Made by a program: the position numbers and the translations under genes. Under the pieces are notes generated by a model. That model was given only the letters and a program-made list of their open reading frames with translations, did no database searches and was not told where the DNA came from. Of a stretch of DNA of 64,000 nucleotides, positions 1 to 11,152 are shown in pieces. Within the stretch, counting starts at the first letter, position 1; every line of letters begins with the position of its first letter. The DNA comes from Endotrypanum monterogeii (taxonomy: Eukaryota; Euglenozoa; Kinetoplastea; Trypanosomatida; Trypanosomatidae), in assembly GCA_000333855.2 (NCBI GenBank), contig CM007315.1:480026-544025 (forward strand). Direction: 5' to 3'.

Positions 1-1644
1 GGATAGAGGAAGAAAGCACTGTCGCGTGAGGAAGAAACGGATACACTACACGGCACTACACATAAGCGCACTAGTGAATCTACCAGTCACAATGCCAAAT
101 ATGGGTGAGTAGGAGAGAGAGAGGAGGGGGGATTAGACAGGCGGTGCAGAGCGCGCGGCGATGTGTGTGTGTGTGTAGAGGAGATAAAAGCGTTCAGAAG
201 ATAGGGTAGCACGTCCATGGGTGTAGCCCAGCAACCACACACTAAGTACAACGTTGAGTGATGAGGGGTGCGGAGAAAAAGAAAGTCGAGAAAGAAAGGA
301 GGGCAAGCAGTCGGTGTATAGGCACCTCTCTCCCCCTCCTCACATATACACACACACACACACACACAAATATCCACAGCTCCATATCAGCTTGTTCAGA
401 AGCAGTTGAGGGATGTGCAGAGAAGCAGGTGCACCAAGAGTGCAGGCGTATCTCACAAAAAAAAGTGGAGGGAGGGAGAGAGGGGGTACTGCATTCAAGG
501 GCAACAATAGAGAACATACCAAAGAATAAAAATAGGGGGAGTGATGAGGGGAGGAGGGCTCAGACAGAGACTTGGACTGCAGCCGAGAACAAGGGCGAAG
601 CCTCCGCACTTATCCACACACGAAGCTTAAAAAAAAGGGGAGAAAGGGGAAATATTTCACAAGGTGAGGGATTAAAAGATGCAAAAAACACACACGCACA
701 CTCACATGAAAACCGCGCGCGAAGTGAAAGAAAAAAAAATACACCAGAAGAATTATATTCTTTTTTTTTTGAGATTTTTCCGCCTAGAGGGGAGGAGAGA
801 GGGGGGAGGCTAAGATAAACAAATAAAGGCAGTGACGAATGAACAGAGTAGTCACGAGTACCTGTTCAAATATCGAATAAATAAATCAACTAAAACAGAA
901 ATAGAAAAAAAACGGGAGAGAAAATGAGCGAGGCATCAAGAACCCCCCATTGTCACATTCAATGAGGGCGGGTATCCGCCCATCGAGTATAAAAACTCTT
1001 TTCAGGGCGCGGGTGCCGTCATGGGAGAAAGAAAATGCAGGCTCCCCCGAAAAAAAGGGGGCGAAGGTGGGATGGGGAAGAACGAGAGAAAGAGAAGGGG
1101 GGAAAAGGATTTGATTGATGCATGAACGTGTGCGGGATGGGAAAAAAAAAACAGAGGCAAGCGGAATACAAACGTTCCCTGATCGGTTTGCAGTTGATTG
1201 GGTTCGCTGTATTCCTCTGTCTTCGCCGTCGTTTCTATTGTCGTTCATGTGTACTCCGCGGACGTTGGCATCTAGAGCACTGAGGAGGGAGGGAGGGGGG
1301 AAGGGGGGAGGGGGAAGGAAAAACGATTGACCACAAAAAAAAAAAATATGTATGTCGTGTGTGCGTGGGATCAACTAAAAGTATCGGAGGGAGGAGAGAC
1401 GTTTCCATGATTCAGTCACAGCTAAACACAAATTGTTCCACTCCCGCATACACAAACACAACCACTCAGAAGATGCAACTGAGGGGAAGAAAGGAATATA
1501 CCGAGAGAGGGTAGAAAAGCGGAGGAGGGGGTTCGTCTATGGGGAAAGAGGGAATACTGTTGTTATGGTGGAGGTGTGGTAAACAAAAAGAAGCAAGCAC
1601 ACACACCCACACACACACAGAGGCGCCACACCAATGGAAATCGC
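1..1644. other. Non-coding low-complexity region downstream of the cold-shock gene
   Basis: No supportable gene. The sequence is purine-rich on the plus strand, with a (CA)n tract near 350-367, many A runs and G-rich stretches around 1285-1320. Open frames here are translated low complexity, such as runs of Ser/Pro/Phe or Thr-His. It probably holds the 3' UTR of the gene ending at 1645 plus the intergenic spacer to the next gene of the cluster. Confidence 0.7.
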
Positions 1645-3513
1645 TTACATGTAATGACTCAAAATATAATTTGGCATGTACATTGTCACATTCGGTGGTG
1701 TCATTATGTATTGCATGCCAGCGGTGGCCGCCTCGAACGACGGAGGTGGTGGAAGGTTGTTCTTCTCAACCGGGATGCGGATATCGAGCGGATGCTGTGG
1801 GGAATGCGAGTACGACACGGGGCGGGGGGCGGTTCGGGATGTCTGGTTGTTAAGGCTGCTCATTTGTTTCCCATCCGTAGCATCGTTATGTGGGGAAACA
1901 CACCCAGAGGAGGCAGAAGAGGAGTTGAAGAATTCACCTGTGTATACCCCAGTCGGCTCTTCCGCAACAGCCGCCGGATCCAAAAAACTCGGCGGTATCG
2001 GCAACGTTCCCTTCGGTGGTAGGAGGTGAACATCGATGGCTTGGTAACCCCACCCTTTTGTTGCCGCGATGGCACCACTCAGCAGGTTGGGATTATATTC
2101 CACAGGAATGCCTAATTTATTCAGCATTTGTGCCGCCTCTTTGCTGTCCGATGCCTTCTCCATCAACTCTGCCGGGACGAAGACTTCCGCCTTGAACTGC
2201 ACGCGTGATCCGACCGGTAGGTTAACTAGTCCCCCGCTCGTTGTTGCGTCGACCTCACTCGAGTTGCGCTGCAGGCAGTGATAGTGGACAAAGATGTCCC
2301 CCATTGTGACTGGGTGGCGGGAGTGCGGGACACCCTTGATGTACACCACATCCAATTCCTTCGCTTCGAGACTGAACTCCTCCGAGTCGGAAATAAAAGA
2401 CGTGTTTTCACTTCCCCTGTGCTTGGCGGCACTTGTCTCTGTGCAGTTGAGCGTCTGCTCGTGGGGGGTGTTTGCCTGACGCTCGGTGATGTTACAAGAT
2501 TCCCCGGCTTCGGCGGTAGTCTTCTTTGTAGAGTCTTTGAGCGGAATGAGTTTATAAGTAGCGGACACGAAGCCGTAGCCGCGGATCGGGTTGAAGCGCT
2601 TCACTCGCCCCTCGTAGTAGACACCAGCCTCGTAGCCCTTGCCGGCGTCACCGTTGCGCACAATAGGCGTCGATTGGGAGCCTGAAATCGTTTTGTGTGC
2701 AACAACGGCGCTCTGTAAGTCGTTCTGGGCGGTGGTTGTGCCGCCAGGTGAGGGGTGCGCACTGTTGCAATACCGGGGAGGTGGGGCGAGGTTCCCCGGT
2801 GACGCCACAGGCGGAGATTGAAAGAAAAAAGCCCCGGTGGGGGGGAAGCACGGCACTGCACTGGCGCAGAGCTGTGGAGGGACCTGTGCTGAGGAAGAGA
2901 AGGGGGTATATCCGTGGAGCGTGTCTTCATTCGCACTGGTAAAGGACGAAGACTGCTGGATGCCAGACACGCTGCCCGTTGGATAGTTCGCAAGGGGTGC
3001 AGCAGCCATATTGAAGACACTACCGACGCTGCCGCCAGAGTGCATTGGGGGAGGGTAGCTGCCGATGGGTGCAGCGGGGGCAGTGAAGGCGACAGGGGCC
3101 CCCGGGGTCGTCATCATTCCGTTTCCCGTCGCGAGCTGGAAAGTTGGAGTCAACGAGCTGTGTGGCGCTGAGAGGTCCGATAGACTTATGAAATGAGTCT
3201 GGTTTGGGTGCATCATGCCAGGCACGAAGGAGGCCGCCATGCCTGCACCTTCGACGGTTTGTGCGACAGGGGTCTGCTGGGGCGAAAAGTGGAGAAGCGT
3301 CTGCGCATCGCTCGACTGCGAGCCAGGTGCAGCTACGGAGGACTGTATCATTCCAGGCATGCCGCATGCCATCGAGGCCCCATGAGTATCAGAAGGTGTT
3401 GGTGCTTGTGCTGTAGGGGGCGTAGTGGCCAGTGTGAAATTCATTGACTGTGGTGACACTGTCGGAAGCGCGCCGTGCTGGCCGGCAGAGGGAACTACGG
3501 GAAGCCAGTACAT
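1645..3513 (-). CDS. Cold-shock-domain RNA-binding protein with a split domain
   Basis: 622 residues. The open frame extends upstream to 3570, but only from a GTG; the first ATG is at 3513, so I start there. Residues 1-295 are low complexity rich in Pro, Ser, Thr, Gln and Met. From about 300 to 497 a cold-shock (OB-fold) domain can be followed in pieces: YEGRVKRFNP, then the RNP1-like RGYGFVSA (311-318), an inserted ~85-residue polar stretch, the RNP2-like DIFVHYH (406-412), GSRVQFKAEV (about 433-442), a second insert of about 40 residues, and KGWGYQAIDVHLLP (about 483-496), which matches the usual last strand (KG-QA-NV-L). The aromatic residues of both RNP motifs are present, so single-stranded RNA or DNA binding is expected. 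The C-terminus is disordered and Pro/Ser/Tyr/Met-rich. By family it would be a post-transcriptional regulator; the specific role is unknown. Confidence 0.85.
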   Translation of the reverse strand: MYWLPVVPSAGQHGALPTVSPQSMNFTLATTPPTAQAPTPSDTHGASMACGMPGMIQSSVAAPGSQSSDAQTLLHFSPQQTPVAQTVEGAGMAASFVPGMMHPNQTHFISLSDLSAPHSSLTPTFQLATGNGMMTTPGAPVAFTAPAAPIGSYPPPMHSGGSVGSVFNMAAAPLANYPTGSVSGIQQSSSFTSANEDTLHGYTPFSSSAQVPPQLCASAVPCFPPTGAFFFQSPPVASPGNLAPPPRYCNSAHPSPGGTTTAQNDLQSAVVAHKTISGSQSTPIVRNGDAGKGYEAGVYYEGRVKRFNPIRGYGFVSATYKLIPLKDSTKKTTAEAGESCNITERQANTPHEQTLNCTETSAAKHRGSENTSFISDSEEFSLEAKELDVVYIKGVPHSRHPVTMGDIFVHYHCLQRNSSEVDATTSGGLVNLPVGSRVQFKAEVFVPAELMEKASDSKEAAQMLNKLGIPVEYNPNLLSGAIAATKGWGYQAIDVHLLPPKGTLPIPPSFLDPAAVAEEPTGVYTGEFFNSSSASSGCVSPHNDATDGKQMSSLNNQTSRTAPRPVSYSHSPQHPLDIRIPVEKNNLPPPPSFEAATAGMQYIMTPPNVTMYMPNYILSHYM

Positions 3514-3583
3514 TTTCCGATGCGGAGGTGAAAGGGAAATACCTTTAGAGGTCTCGAAGGTGATCTGCACACTTTATGGACGA

Positions 3584-3610
3584 CTTTGCGTAGGAAGGGG
3601 GAGGGAGGGA
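3584..3610 (-). promoter_or_regulatory. Predicted trans-splice acceptor for the cold-shock gene
   Basis: On the minus strand a C/T-rich tract (complement of the G/A run at about 3590-3616) is followed by the first AG at 3585-3584. This would give a 5' UTR of about 70 nt before the ATG at 3513. Two further AGs lie within the next 25 nt, so the exact site is uncertain. Confidence 0.4.
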
Positions 3611-5463
3611 GGGGTGGCAAGTCACGCCTGGACTGTTGCAGAACTCGGGTATATCCTGCGACCGTATTGAGTGAATTGTGTAAGATGAAGGCACTCAATT
3701 TTTCTTCTTCCGAGGCCACACATACACACACAAAAAAAAAAACGTTACCAGCGCTTTGTCTTTGGTACTGTTTGGGGGAAAAAATCAGAAGAAAAGATGA
3801 TACGACAGTGGTCAGCACCACCACCCCAACAAAAAAGTGTATTTTCTGCGTTCACCTGAGCTTGTTACACACACACACACACACACACAATCTTGTATTT
3901 AAATATCTTTTCGTCGCTCTTTCTTGGATGGAAAAAAAAAAAGGGAGGGGAGGGTGAGGGGGCTGCGCTGCAAACTGCACGGTGATCACGTGGAAGTAAG
4001 ACAACAACGAAAAACAGCGCACAAGAAGGAAAATAAAACCCTAAAAGAGGGGAAACAAGGCGGGTTGATGAATGAGTGGGTGACGATGTGTTGAAAGCTG
4101 AGAACCAGTACAACTGTGGATGTTGGCTGTATCCTCTTATTTTTTATTTTTTTTGATTGTACTTCTGCAGATGATGCACTCAACTCCCCCGGTGAACGAA
4201 AAAAAAAACCCTATATATATTTTCCTGTGCTTATTGTCACGTTATCGAGAATGTTGGCAAGAAGAGACACAGAAAAGATCTTGAACACTATTTCAGTGCC
4301 ACAGGAGGTTGACGAGTACAGAAAGACTATCGGAGCACACAGGAATGCTTGTGAAAGGGGGAGGACAACAGAAAAAGAGAGGGTGGGGTGACACGCAAAT
4401 AAAAAAAGGAAAACCAAAAAGTGTATATATATAAATATATATAAATAAAAAAATAATAATAATAAAAAATATATATATATATATAATATGTAAGCTGTAC
4501 GCCCGTGTTGGGGAGCCAATTGAGATGCAGAAAAGTGCCAAATATAGAGCCTAAGCTTAAATAAGGGACAGAGAAGTCAAACCGCAGACGCGGACGCCAC
4601 CAAAAGAAGAAGCACTACACCAGTAGAGTGACTGGGGAAAAACAAGGAAAATATTAGGCGAGAGCAGGTTGACAAAAAAAAAAAAGGGAAGGGAAAGAGA
4701 GAGAGAGAGGGGTTGAAGGCTGAGGAAGGGAAGAGGGGGGAGTCACAGAGAAAAAGGAGTGTATATGTAGCGTATAACAGCAGAGGAGAGTCGATGCAGA
4801 TGCGGGAAAAAGGTAAAAAAAGGACCACTCCAAAGGGGAAAGCGGGGCGGGGGAGGCGTAAAGGGAGGAGAAAGGGGGTATAGATGCAAAGAACAGAGGC
4901 ACACTCACGTGAAAACGACGACAAAAATGGGCCTCACACACACGAAAAAAAAAATAATGATGATGTATTGAGGGAAAAAAGTTAAGGGGGGGGTGGAGGA
5001 GAGGGTGGAGAAAGGAAGATGCGCAGTCAAATGACAAGGGGGATCAGCTGAACAATAAATAAATAAACCGCGAACTACGGAAGATGGGGAAGTGCTCAGG
5101 ACCCGGGAAAAGGTCGAGAGGAAGGGAAAAAAAAAGCCGTGCTTCGAGTGTCACCAGCGTTTACACTACAAATAATAAATAATAATTATAATAAAAAACC
5201 AAAAAAACCGAAACCAACGTGCTGAATAAAAATGCCTTGCAAGAAAGAGGAAGGAGAAATAAACCTGATCTAATTCTTTTTTGTGTTTTCTGGATCAGAG
5301 GCGATTCCCACAGTCACCACGCAGATGTCTGAAACGTGTAGAGAGATCGATCCCAGTCCTTGCAGACACGCTGTTGCTTCTGTTCGTGTGGAATTTTTTT
5401 TTTTAAACCTTTCTTTTTCTAATTCAGAGCGGTTAGAATAATAAAAAAAATAAATATATAAAT

Positions 5464-5497
<34 letters not shown>

Positions 5498-5597
5498 GTA
5501 TGTATAATGTATATAAAGCGAGAGATCTTCCCCCGACTCACACAGTGCAACAGGAGAGATGGAGAAGATGCGGTACTTTGTGGAACTAATCTCCTAT

Positions 5598-5631
<34 letters not shown>

Positions 5632-6869
5632 CTACCAGAAATAAGGGAAATGTCAACCACAATAAATGGGGTGAAAAATAAAAAAGGAGATGTCAAAAAA
5701 AAAAAACAGAGGATGCAAAGAGAAAGGAGGGATTGCAAACAGCGAGCTCTACGGCAGCACAGGAAAGGAAATCCCCAAATCGATAACAAACGGAAAATGT
5801 TAAAAAGGGTAAAAAAAAGAGAAGAAAGAAGTGTCACACGCTTTATCCTCTCAGTAGCGAACCTATATCAAATGATATTCACGTGTTTTCTCTCTTTTTT
5901 TTTTTGAACTACAGGAATCACAGAAATGAATACGCCGATGAAAGACACGAGATGGGGTCCTATGCAACGTCGTTTCGAGGGGGACAGAGAGAGAGTTCGC
6001 TGATACTCCGGGAGGGGGGAAAGACAAAAGAATTTAGGTGTACCTTTTTATCTTCTGACGAGTGTTACTGCAAGCACAAAAAAGGGGGGAGGGAGGTCAA
6101 TGAGCGGATCTCCAAGGAGTTGAGAAACACAGAAAAACCACCGCAAAAAAAAAAAAACGATACAAACAGAAAAAAAAGGCGATTTAAAAAACTCTGTATA
6201 CCTGACGCAAAGGACGTATACACGCAAGCACACACACTTACACACTCACACCACAAGAAAAAGACGAGAGGGAAGAGAAAAAAAAGACGTCGATTTTTTT
6301 AATTGCAAAAAAAGAAGAAGATGATGCAGAAGGTGACAAAAATATCAGGAAAAAGGGAGGGGGGGGGAGAAGAAGTGAGGGTAGAGCTCTTGTGACTAGT
6401 GACACACACAAAGAGAGAGAAAGGATTCACGTTCTTTGTGTTGCCCCTCTTGAGACCGTAAATAAAATCCTAAACGATTTCTTTTTGTTGTTGTTGTTGT
6501 TTTTGTGTGGGAAGAGAGAAAAAAAATGAATAGGTCTGCGTGTGTGTGTGCTGCTGATCTGATTTTACGTTATAGATTTACGCCTAAGCGCACAAATAAA
6601 ACAAATATTAATAATAAAAGGGTGTGTGATAGGCGATGGCTTCAGTTGTGTATCCGATAGGAGCCGCGAACACGCGCACACGTGGGTGGTGGTGCTGTGT
6701 GAGAGCTGATCTTGTGTTTTTTTCTTTTCTCGAAAGGGATCTTGCGCTACACAAGGAAAACACAGGAGAGGGTAGGGGGATTCGATGGGGAAGAAAGAGA
6801 AGGGATGGAGAAGAGGGGGAGAAGGAGAGCCGGAATATATATATGTATATATAAAGAGGTTAGTCCAGC

Positions 6870-6871
<2 letters not shown>

Positions 6872-6907
<36 letters not shown>
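6872..6907. repeat. (AT)18 microsatellite
   Basis: Uninterrupted alternating A/T of about 36 bp in the 6.5-kb spacer, one of many TA tracts in the window. Confidence 0.95.
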
Positions 6908-6909
<2 letters not shown>

Positions 6910-9900
6910 GTATGTATATGTATTGAGTGTGGGTGTGAGAGAGGTGCAAAACCAGCTGATCTTGACTAATAATAATAAAGAAGAGTTCAAGGACGAAGCC
7001 AGTGTAGGAAATAATTCACAGGCACCTCCACAGGCAGGAAAAAAAAAACGCGTAGTTCACGGGAACGGCTGTCAGAGAGGTGAATTTCAGTCCTCTAGGG
7101 AGGGGGGGATTGTTTCTTGGTCCGCTTCACGTCGGTTCTCTCCTTGAAGACTTCTCTCACCTCGCGCTCTTGTATCGGCAAATGCAGTCCAAGGTGCCCC
7201 CTATGTTCCGTGTTGGATTCTCTTTTCGAAGATGAACGGTAGCCGAATGTGCAACACGCGAGGTGTGGCGGTGGAGGTAGCGGCAATGGCGCACACAACC
7301 CACCCCCCTAAATGGCGGGTGAAGGGAGGGAAATATCAGAAAACGCAATGTCACAGGAAAAAAAAAGAAAGAAAACAGAGCAGCAGCCAAGAGCCCGATG
7401 AAAACTAATAATAATAATAATAATGGCTATTTCAGAGGGATCAAAACGTGCTTCGACTTGGAAGAGTATTTTGACCTCTCCTAAAAAAAAAAAAAAAGTG
7501 AAAATAAAAAGACTCGAGGTGTGAAGCACCCGCGCAGTGCACTGTGATGCAGGATAAAATGAAAAAAAAAAGGGAGGGAGCGGGTTGATTCCGCTGCAAA
7601 TGAAATTTCGGAGAAACAAACAAACAAACAAACAAAAAAAGGCGATACAAACACACGAAGCAGTCCAAAAGAGGGAGAACGAGAAAGAGAAACAGGGTCG
7701 TGGACAAAGGTGAAAAGCGAGAGAGGGGGATAAGAAGAGATGATGTCAAGAGGGAGAAATAAATAAATGTATTGTTGCTGAAAATAAATAAATATAAATA
7801 TATATATATAAATAAATAAATATATATATATATTTACGGGGTGGGGAGTAAAGAGGTGTATGCGTTACAAGAAGGCTGGGGGGGGGGGGAGGGAGGGGGG
7901 GAGGGGGAGGGAGGGGGCAGTGAAACACACAAAACAAAGGGGGGAGAGGGTGTGTGTGTGTGTGTGTGTGTGTTTCGGGGAGGTGGGAAAAACGGGAAGG
8001 GGGGGAGGAGGAGGAGGACGGGGGGGGGAGCAGTAACAAACGCACGGGAGGAAAACTCCCCTCTGTATGTATGTGTGTGTGTATGTGTGTGTGTGTCTGA
8101 AATTTCTTTTTCGATCTGAAGGGGGGAAAAGTCGATTGAAACAAAAAAAGAAAAAAAAAGGAAACGACAAAAAGAAGAAGAAGAGGAGGATATTTGGCCG
8201 AAGTAGCGCGAGAAACTCTTTCTTTGCGTTCGATTTCTACGAAATGGATTTGCTTTTTTTGTTCGTTTTTAAAATATGCTTTTCATCAGCAGCGAAGGAA
8301 ACACACAAAAAAAATAAAACAAACAAAGAGCAACAACAGTTAAAAAAAAAAAAAACTTACACTCACTGAAAATGGAAGGGGCTGTGGAGGACTCTAACAC
8401 GCACCAAAATACACGCGCGCACTAAGTTGCTGGTTAGCTGCGCTTTCCTTTCCAATATAAATATATAAATAAATATATAATAAATGTTTGCGTATCAGCT
8501 TTAAGATTTTGTCCCTCTTCCAGTTAAGGAAAAGAATGAAGAGGTGAGGGGGGGATTATGTATTATATATATATATATATATATGTGTGTATGAATATAT
8601 ATCTTCAAAGATGTGGCGGTATCGAAAGCAAAAGGAGAGCGAGGAATCCAGTGGGCAGAGGGGGGGGGGTAAGGAGGCGTAGTGATCCACCACAGGACGA
8701 GATGTGCGACGGATACAAACAATATGGCCGCCCTATTTTTTTCTCTTCCACTCTCTGTTCTACAAGTAAGCGATAACGGAACCACTGGTGTCGCTGCTGC
8801 TGCTGCTGCTGATTTTGGTGATGATTTATGTATGTGTGACCTCGTAAAGAAGCAACAGACGAAAAAATATTCAAAACACACACACACACACCCACACGAG
8901 AACCTGAGTTGTTTTGATGTATAGGCCGTGTACCGTACTGTTGATAGGGGGGAAAAGCAAAATACAAGGAATAAGATACGGTAAATTCTTTGTCCCTTTC
9001 CCCTCCTTTTTCTTTTTTTATTATTCCCTGTTGGTTCTCGCTAGTGCCTGGAGGAGTTCCTGTGATCGGGGCAGTGATCAAAAAAAAAAATTCAGAATAG
9101 GTCAACACAGTTCTACAGAAACCAGCGACAAGCGAAGAGAGGATCCAACAACAGTATACCCAAATAATAATAAAAAAACACAGTCGGGGCGGGGATTAAA
9201 GAGAAGAGCAGTGCAAACAACACGATTCCACACCAAATATCTGTTGATGAAATTCTTATTTTCTGTTTCCTGTTCGTATATCGGACATGAAGGAATACTA
9301 TACGCGTGTGTATGTGTGCCCGGGACCAATGTGTGATCGAGAGTTGAGGTGAGAGGAAGGGAGGGGAGGGGGACGGCGGCGAGTCGATGCATCAAGGAGA
9401 GTCGAGGAAAGGAAAATTCAGTGGACAGTCATACTGCAAAGCAGTGGTACAAAGAAAAAGTAAATAGTGCGAATAACACGACCAGAATAAAATCACCCCA
9501 AAAGGCCCTGAGGTGATCATTACGTGTGTATATGTGTATGTGTGTGTAAGTGTGTGTCTATGCAGGGGGGGGGGGCAGGTAAGGCCCCACAGCTGCACTT
9601 CGGACATTTCCACTCCCTTTTCTCGAGATAAGAGCCAACAACAAGTTTTTGTATGCAAGGGAATTTTAGCGGTACACGTCACTTTGGAGAAGCGGCGGTG
9701 GGGTGTTGGTGGTGAGATGATTCGCCCCTCCCCCCCCCCCCACCACCACATAAATGTGTTTTCATTTCTTCGATACCAAGTCGTGAATGCATCATAAAAT
9801 GCACAGCACAGGGGAGAGAGGAGGGGGGTTTAAAAAAGCAGATGTGAGTCTGTTGACTCAGCAGCATAGCAGAGAAGAAAATGAGAAAAAAAAATACGAT

Positions 9901-10060
9901 TGGGGCGCTTTAGTGCCTTTATGTTCATCTGAAATTCTTTCAAAAGAAGGTTTTTGAAAAAAATTGAAGCCGTAACACTCCTTCTCACCATTCACTACCG
10001 TTTCCAACGCCACTTTTTTTTTTTTTGATTATCTCCCTCCTCTTCTCTCTCTCCCCCATG

Positions 10061-11080
10061 TCATGAGAAACTGTGAAAGAGGTCACGGGTGCACTTGCCG
10101 CAACGAGGGGGCAAACCACTCACAGATCTGCTAGCCGCATCATTCAGCATATCGTGATAAACTTTATGATCTCGCTGCTGGGCGGCGTCCGCCTGTTCGA
10201 TTTCTTGGCACAAAAGCAGAACACGTTGCTTGAGGTCCACGCGCAGGGCCTCGACCCTCGTTTGTTCCGCATGTTGTTGCTCCTCGACGGCTTTGTGTGC
10301 GGCCAGCTGCTCAGAGCGCTGCTGCATAACCTCAGCCAGTCTTTCTTCTTCACTCAGCATCCTCGCGCTAGAGGCCTGCGCTTCTTCATCCGCATACAGT
10401 TGTTCATCCTGGGAATGGGTGTGTGGCGTAGACATCGCATCCGGTTCCGTGTTGGACTGCGTTTCTAGGGGTTTGGGGTAGAGATCAGATGATGAGTTAC
10501 CCGTCGTGCAAACTTTTTTATCGACTTTTTCTGCAGCTAAGAGTGTCGCTAAATCTCTTTTTCGATCTTTGAGCCGCTCAGTGGCCGTAGTCACTGCCTC
10601 TGTCAAGGAGGCGCGCTCTTGCTGCAGCAGTGAGACCTGGCGCCGAATATTTTCCAGACTGTTTTTGGGCTGGAGCAATTGTGTGATGTACGCATGCACC
10701 TGTGCAGCGCGCTGCCCGTACTGTCTACGAAGTGTTCTGACTTCCCCTTTGAGGGTATCCACCTGATCGGTAATCTTTTCTCCGGGACCCTTGAGGTGGT
10801 GAATGTGAGTCCCCAAGGCGGAGATGGCCTCGCGCTGATGACGTATTTGATGAGTTATTTTCATTTTTTCTGCGAGAAGTGCCTCCCGGCGCTGACGAGG
10901 GGCACTGTTGGGGGCGTTGCTGGCTTTCAGCACGTCCAGCTCCAGTCCCAGATCACTTAGCAGCTGTGTCGTTGCGCTGAGGCGCTTCTCATCTCGTTGC
11001 AGTGACTGCTGGGCTTGATGTAGCGCATCGTGAAAACTCTTCAGAGCATCTCCAGTGGAGGCGTCTAAGTGTCTGAGCAT
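10061..11080 (-). CDS. Coiled-coil protein, unrecognised
   Basis: 339 residues from the first ATG at 11080. The longer open frame up to 11284 starts with GTG and runs through a strong splice acceptor (T run then CACAG at about 11126), so it is not used. Residues about 10-175 are heptad-like and rich in Leu, Gln, Arg and Glu, with many LL/QQ pairs; residues 180-240 are a polar linker (Ser, Thr, Asn, His, Pro); residues about 243-315 form a second coiled coil rich in Glu, Gln and Ala. The C-terminus contains CGKC about a dozen residues from the end, which could be a partial metal site or chance. No catalytic motif is visible. It may be a cytoskeletal or scaffold protein, but that is only inferred from the coiled coil. 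The peptide encoded between the acceptor and the ATG is also open in frame (see findings). Confidence 0.75.
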   Translation of the reverse strand: MLRHLDASTGDALKSFHDALHQAQQSLQRDEKRLSATTQLLSDLGLELDVLKASNAPNSAPRQRREALLAEKMKITHQIRHQREAISALGTHIHHLKGPGEKITDQVDTLKGEVRTLRRQYGQRAAQVHAYITQLLQPKNSLENIRRQVSLLQQERASLTEAVTTATERLKDRKRDLATLLAAEKVDKKVCTTGNSSSDLYPKPLETQSNTEPDAMSTPHTHSQDEQLYADEEAQASSARMLSEEERLAEVMQQRSEQLAAHKAVEEQQHAEQTRVEALRVDLKQRVLLLCQEIEQADAAQQRDHKVYHDMLNDAASRSVSGLPPRCGKCTRDLFHSFS

Positions 11081-11125
11081 TCTGTGCTGTTTGTCAGCGT
11101 CGGTGAGTCCGAGCACAGCAAAGGT

Positions 11126-11152
11126 CTGTGAAAAAAAAAATATATATATATA
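11126..11152 (-). promoter_or_regulatory. Predicted trans-splice acceptor with (TA)n and poly-T tract
   Basis: Sense-strand order is an (AT)n run, ten T residues, then CACAG, with the AG at 11127-11126. This is the clearest acceptor in the window. It leaves a 45-nt leader before the ATG at 11080. Confidence 0.7.

Larger units (their letters stand above)
3514..10060. other. 6.5-kb spacer without a supportable gene
   Basis: Between the coiled-coil gene ending at 10061 and the cold-shock gene. It contains (CA)n at 3870-3889 and 5602-5630, (TA)n at 5468-5491, 6872-6907 and 8565-8584, (GT)n at about 7951-7973, G-rich tracts at 7878-7918 and 7995-8032, many A runs and a few islands of ordinary-complexity sequence (about 5280-5390, 8590-8830 and 9100-9330). 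All open frames are repeat-derived, and none has protein-like composition over its length. It should hold a long 3' UTR for the upstream gene and the splice signals of the downstream gene. Confidence 0.7.

Noticed and set aside
258..818. 186-codon open frame on the plus strand
   Set aside because: It translates repeats (Thr-His runs, Lys/Arg/Glu-rich purine tracts) and opposes the direction of the cluster.
3514..3570. 19-residue N-terminal extension of the cold-shock protein
   Set aside because: It begins at GTG; the first ATG at 3513 lies downstream of plausible acceptors.
7870..8100. G-rich and GT-rich plus-strand block resembling telomeric or switch-region sequence
   Set aside because: There is no repeated telomere unit (TTAGGG), and it sits within a transcription unit with the same gene direction on both sides.
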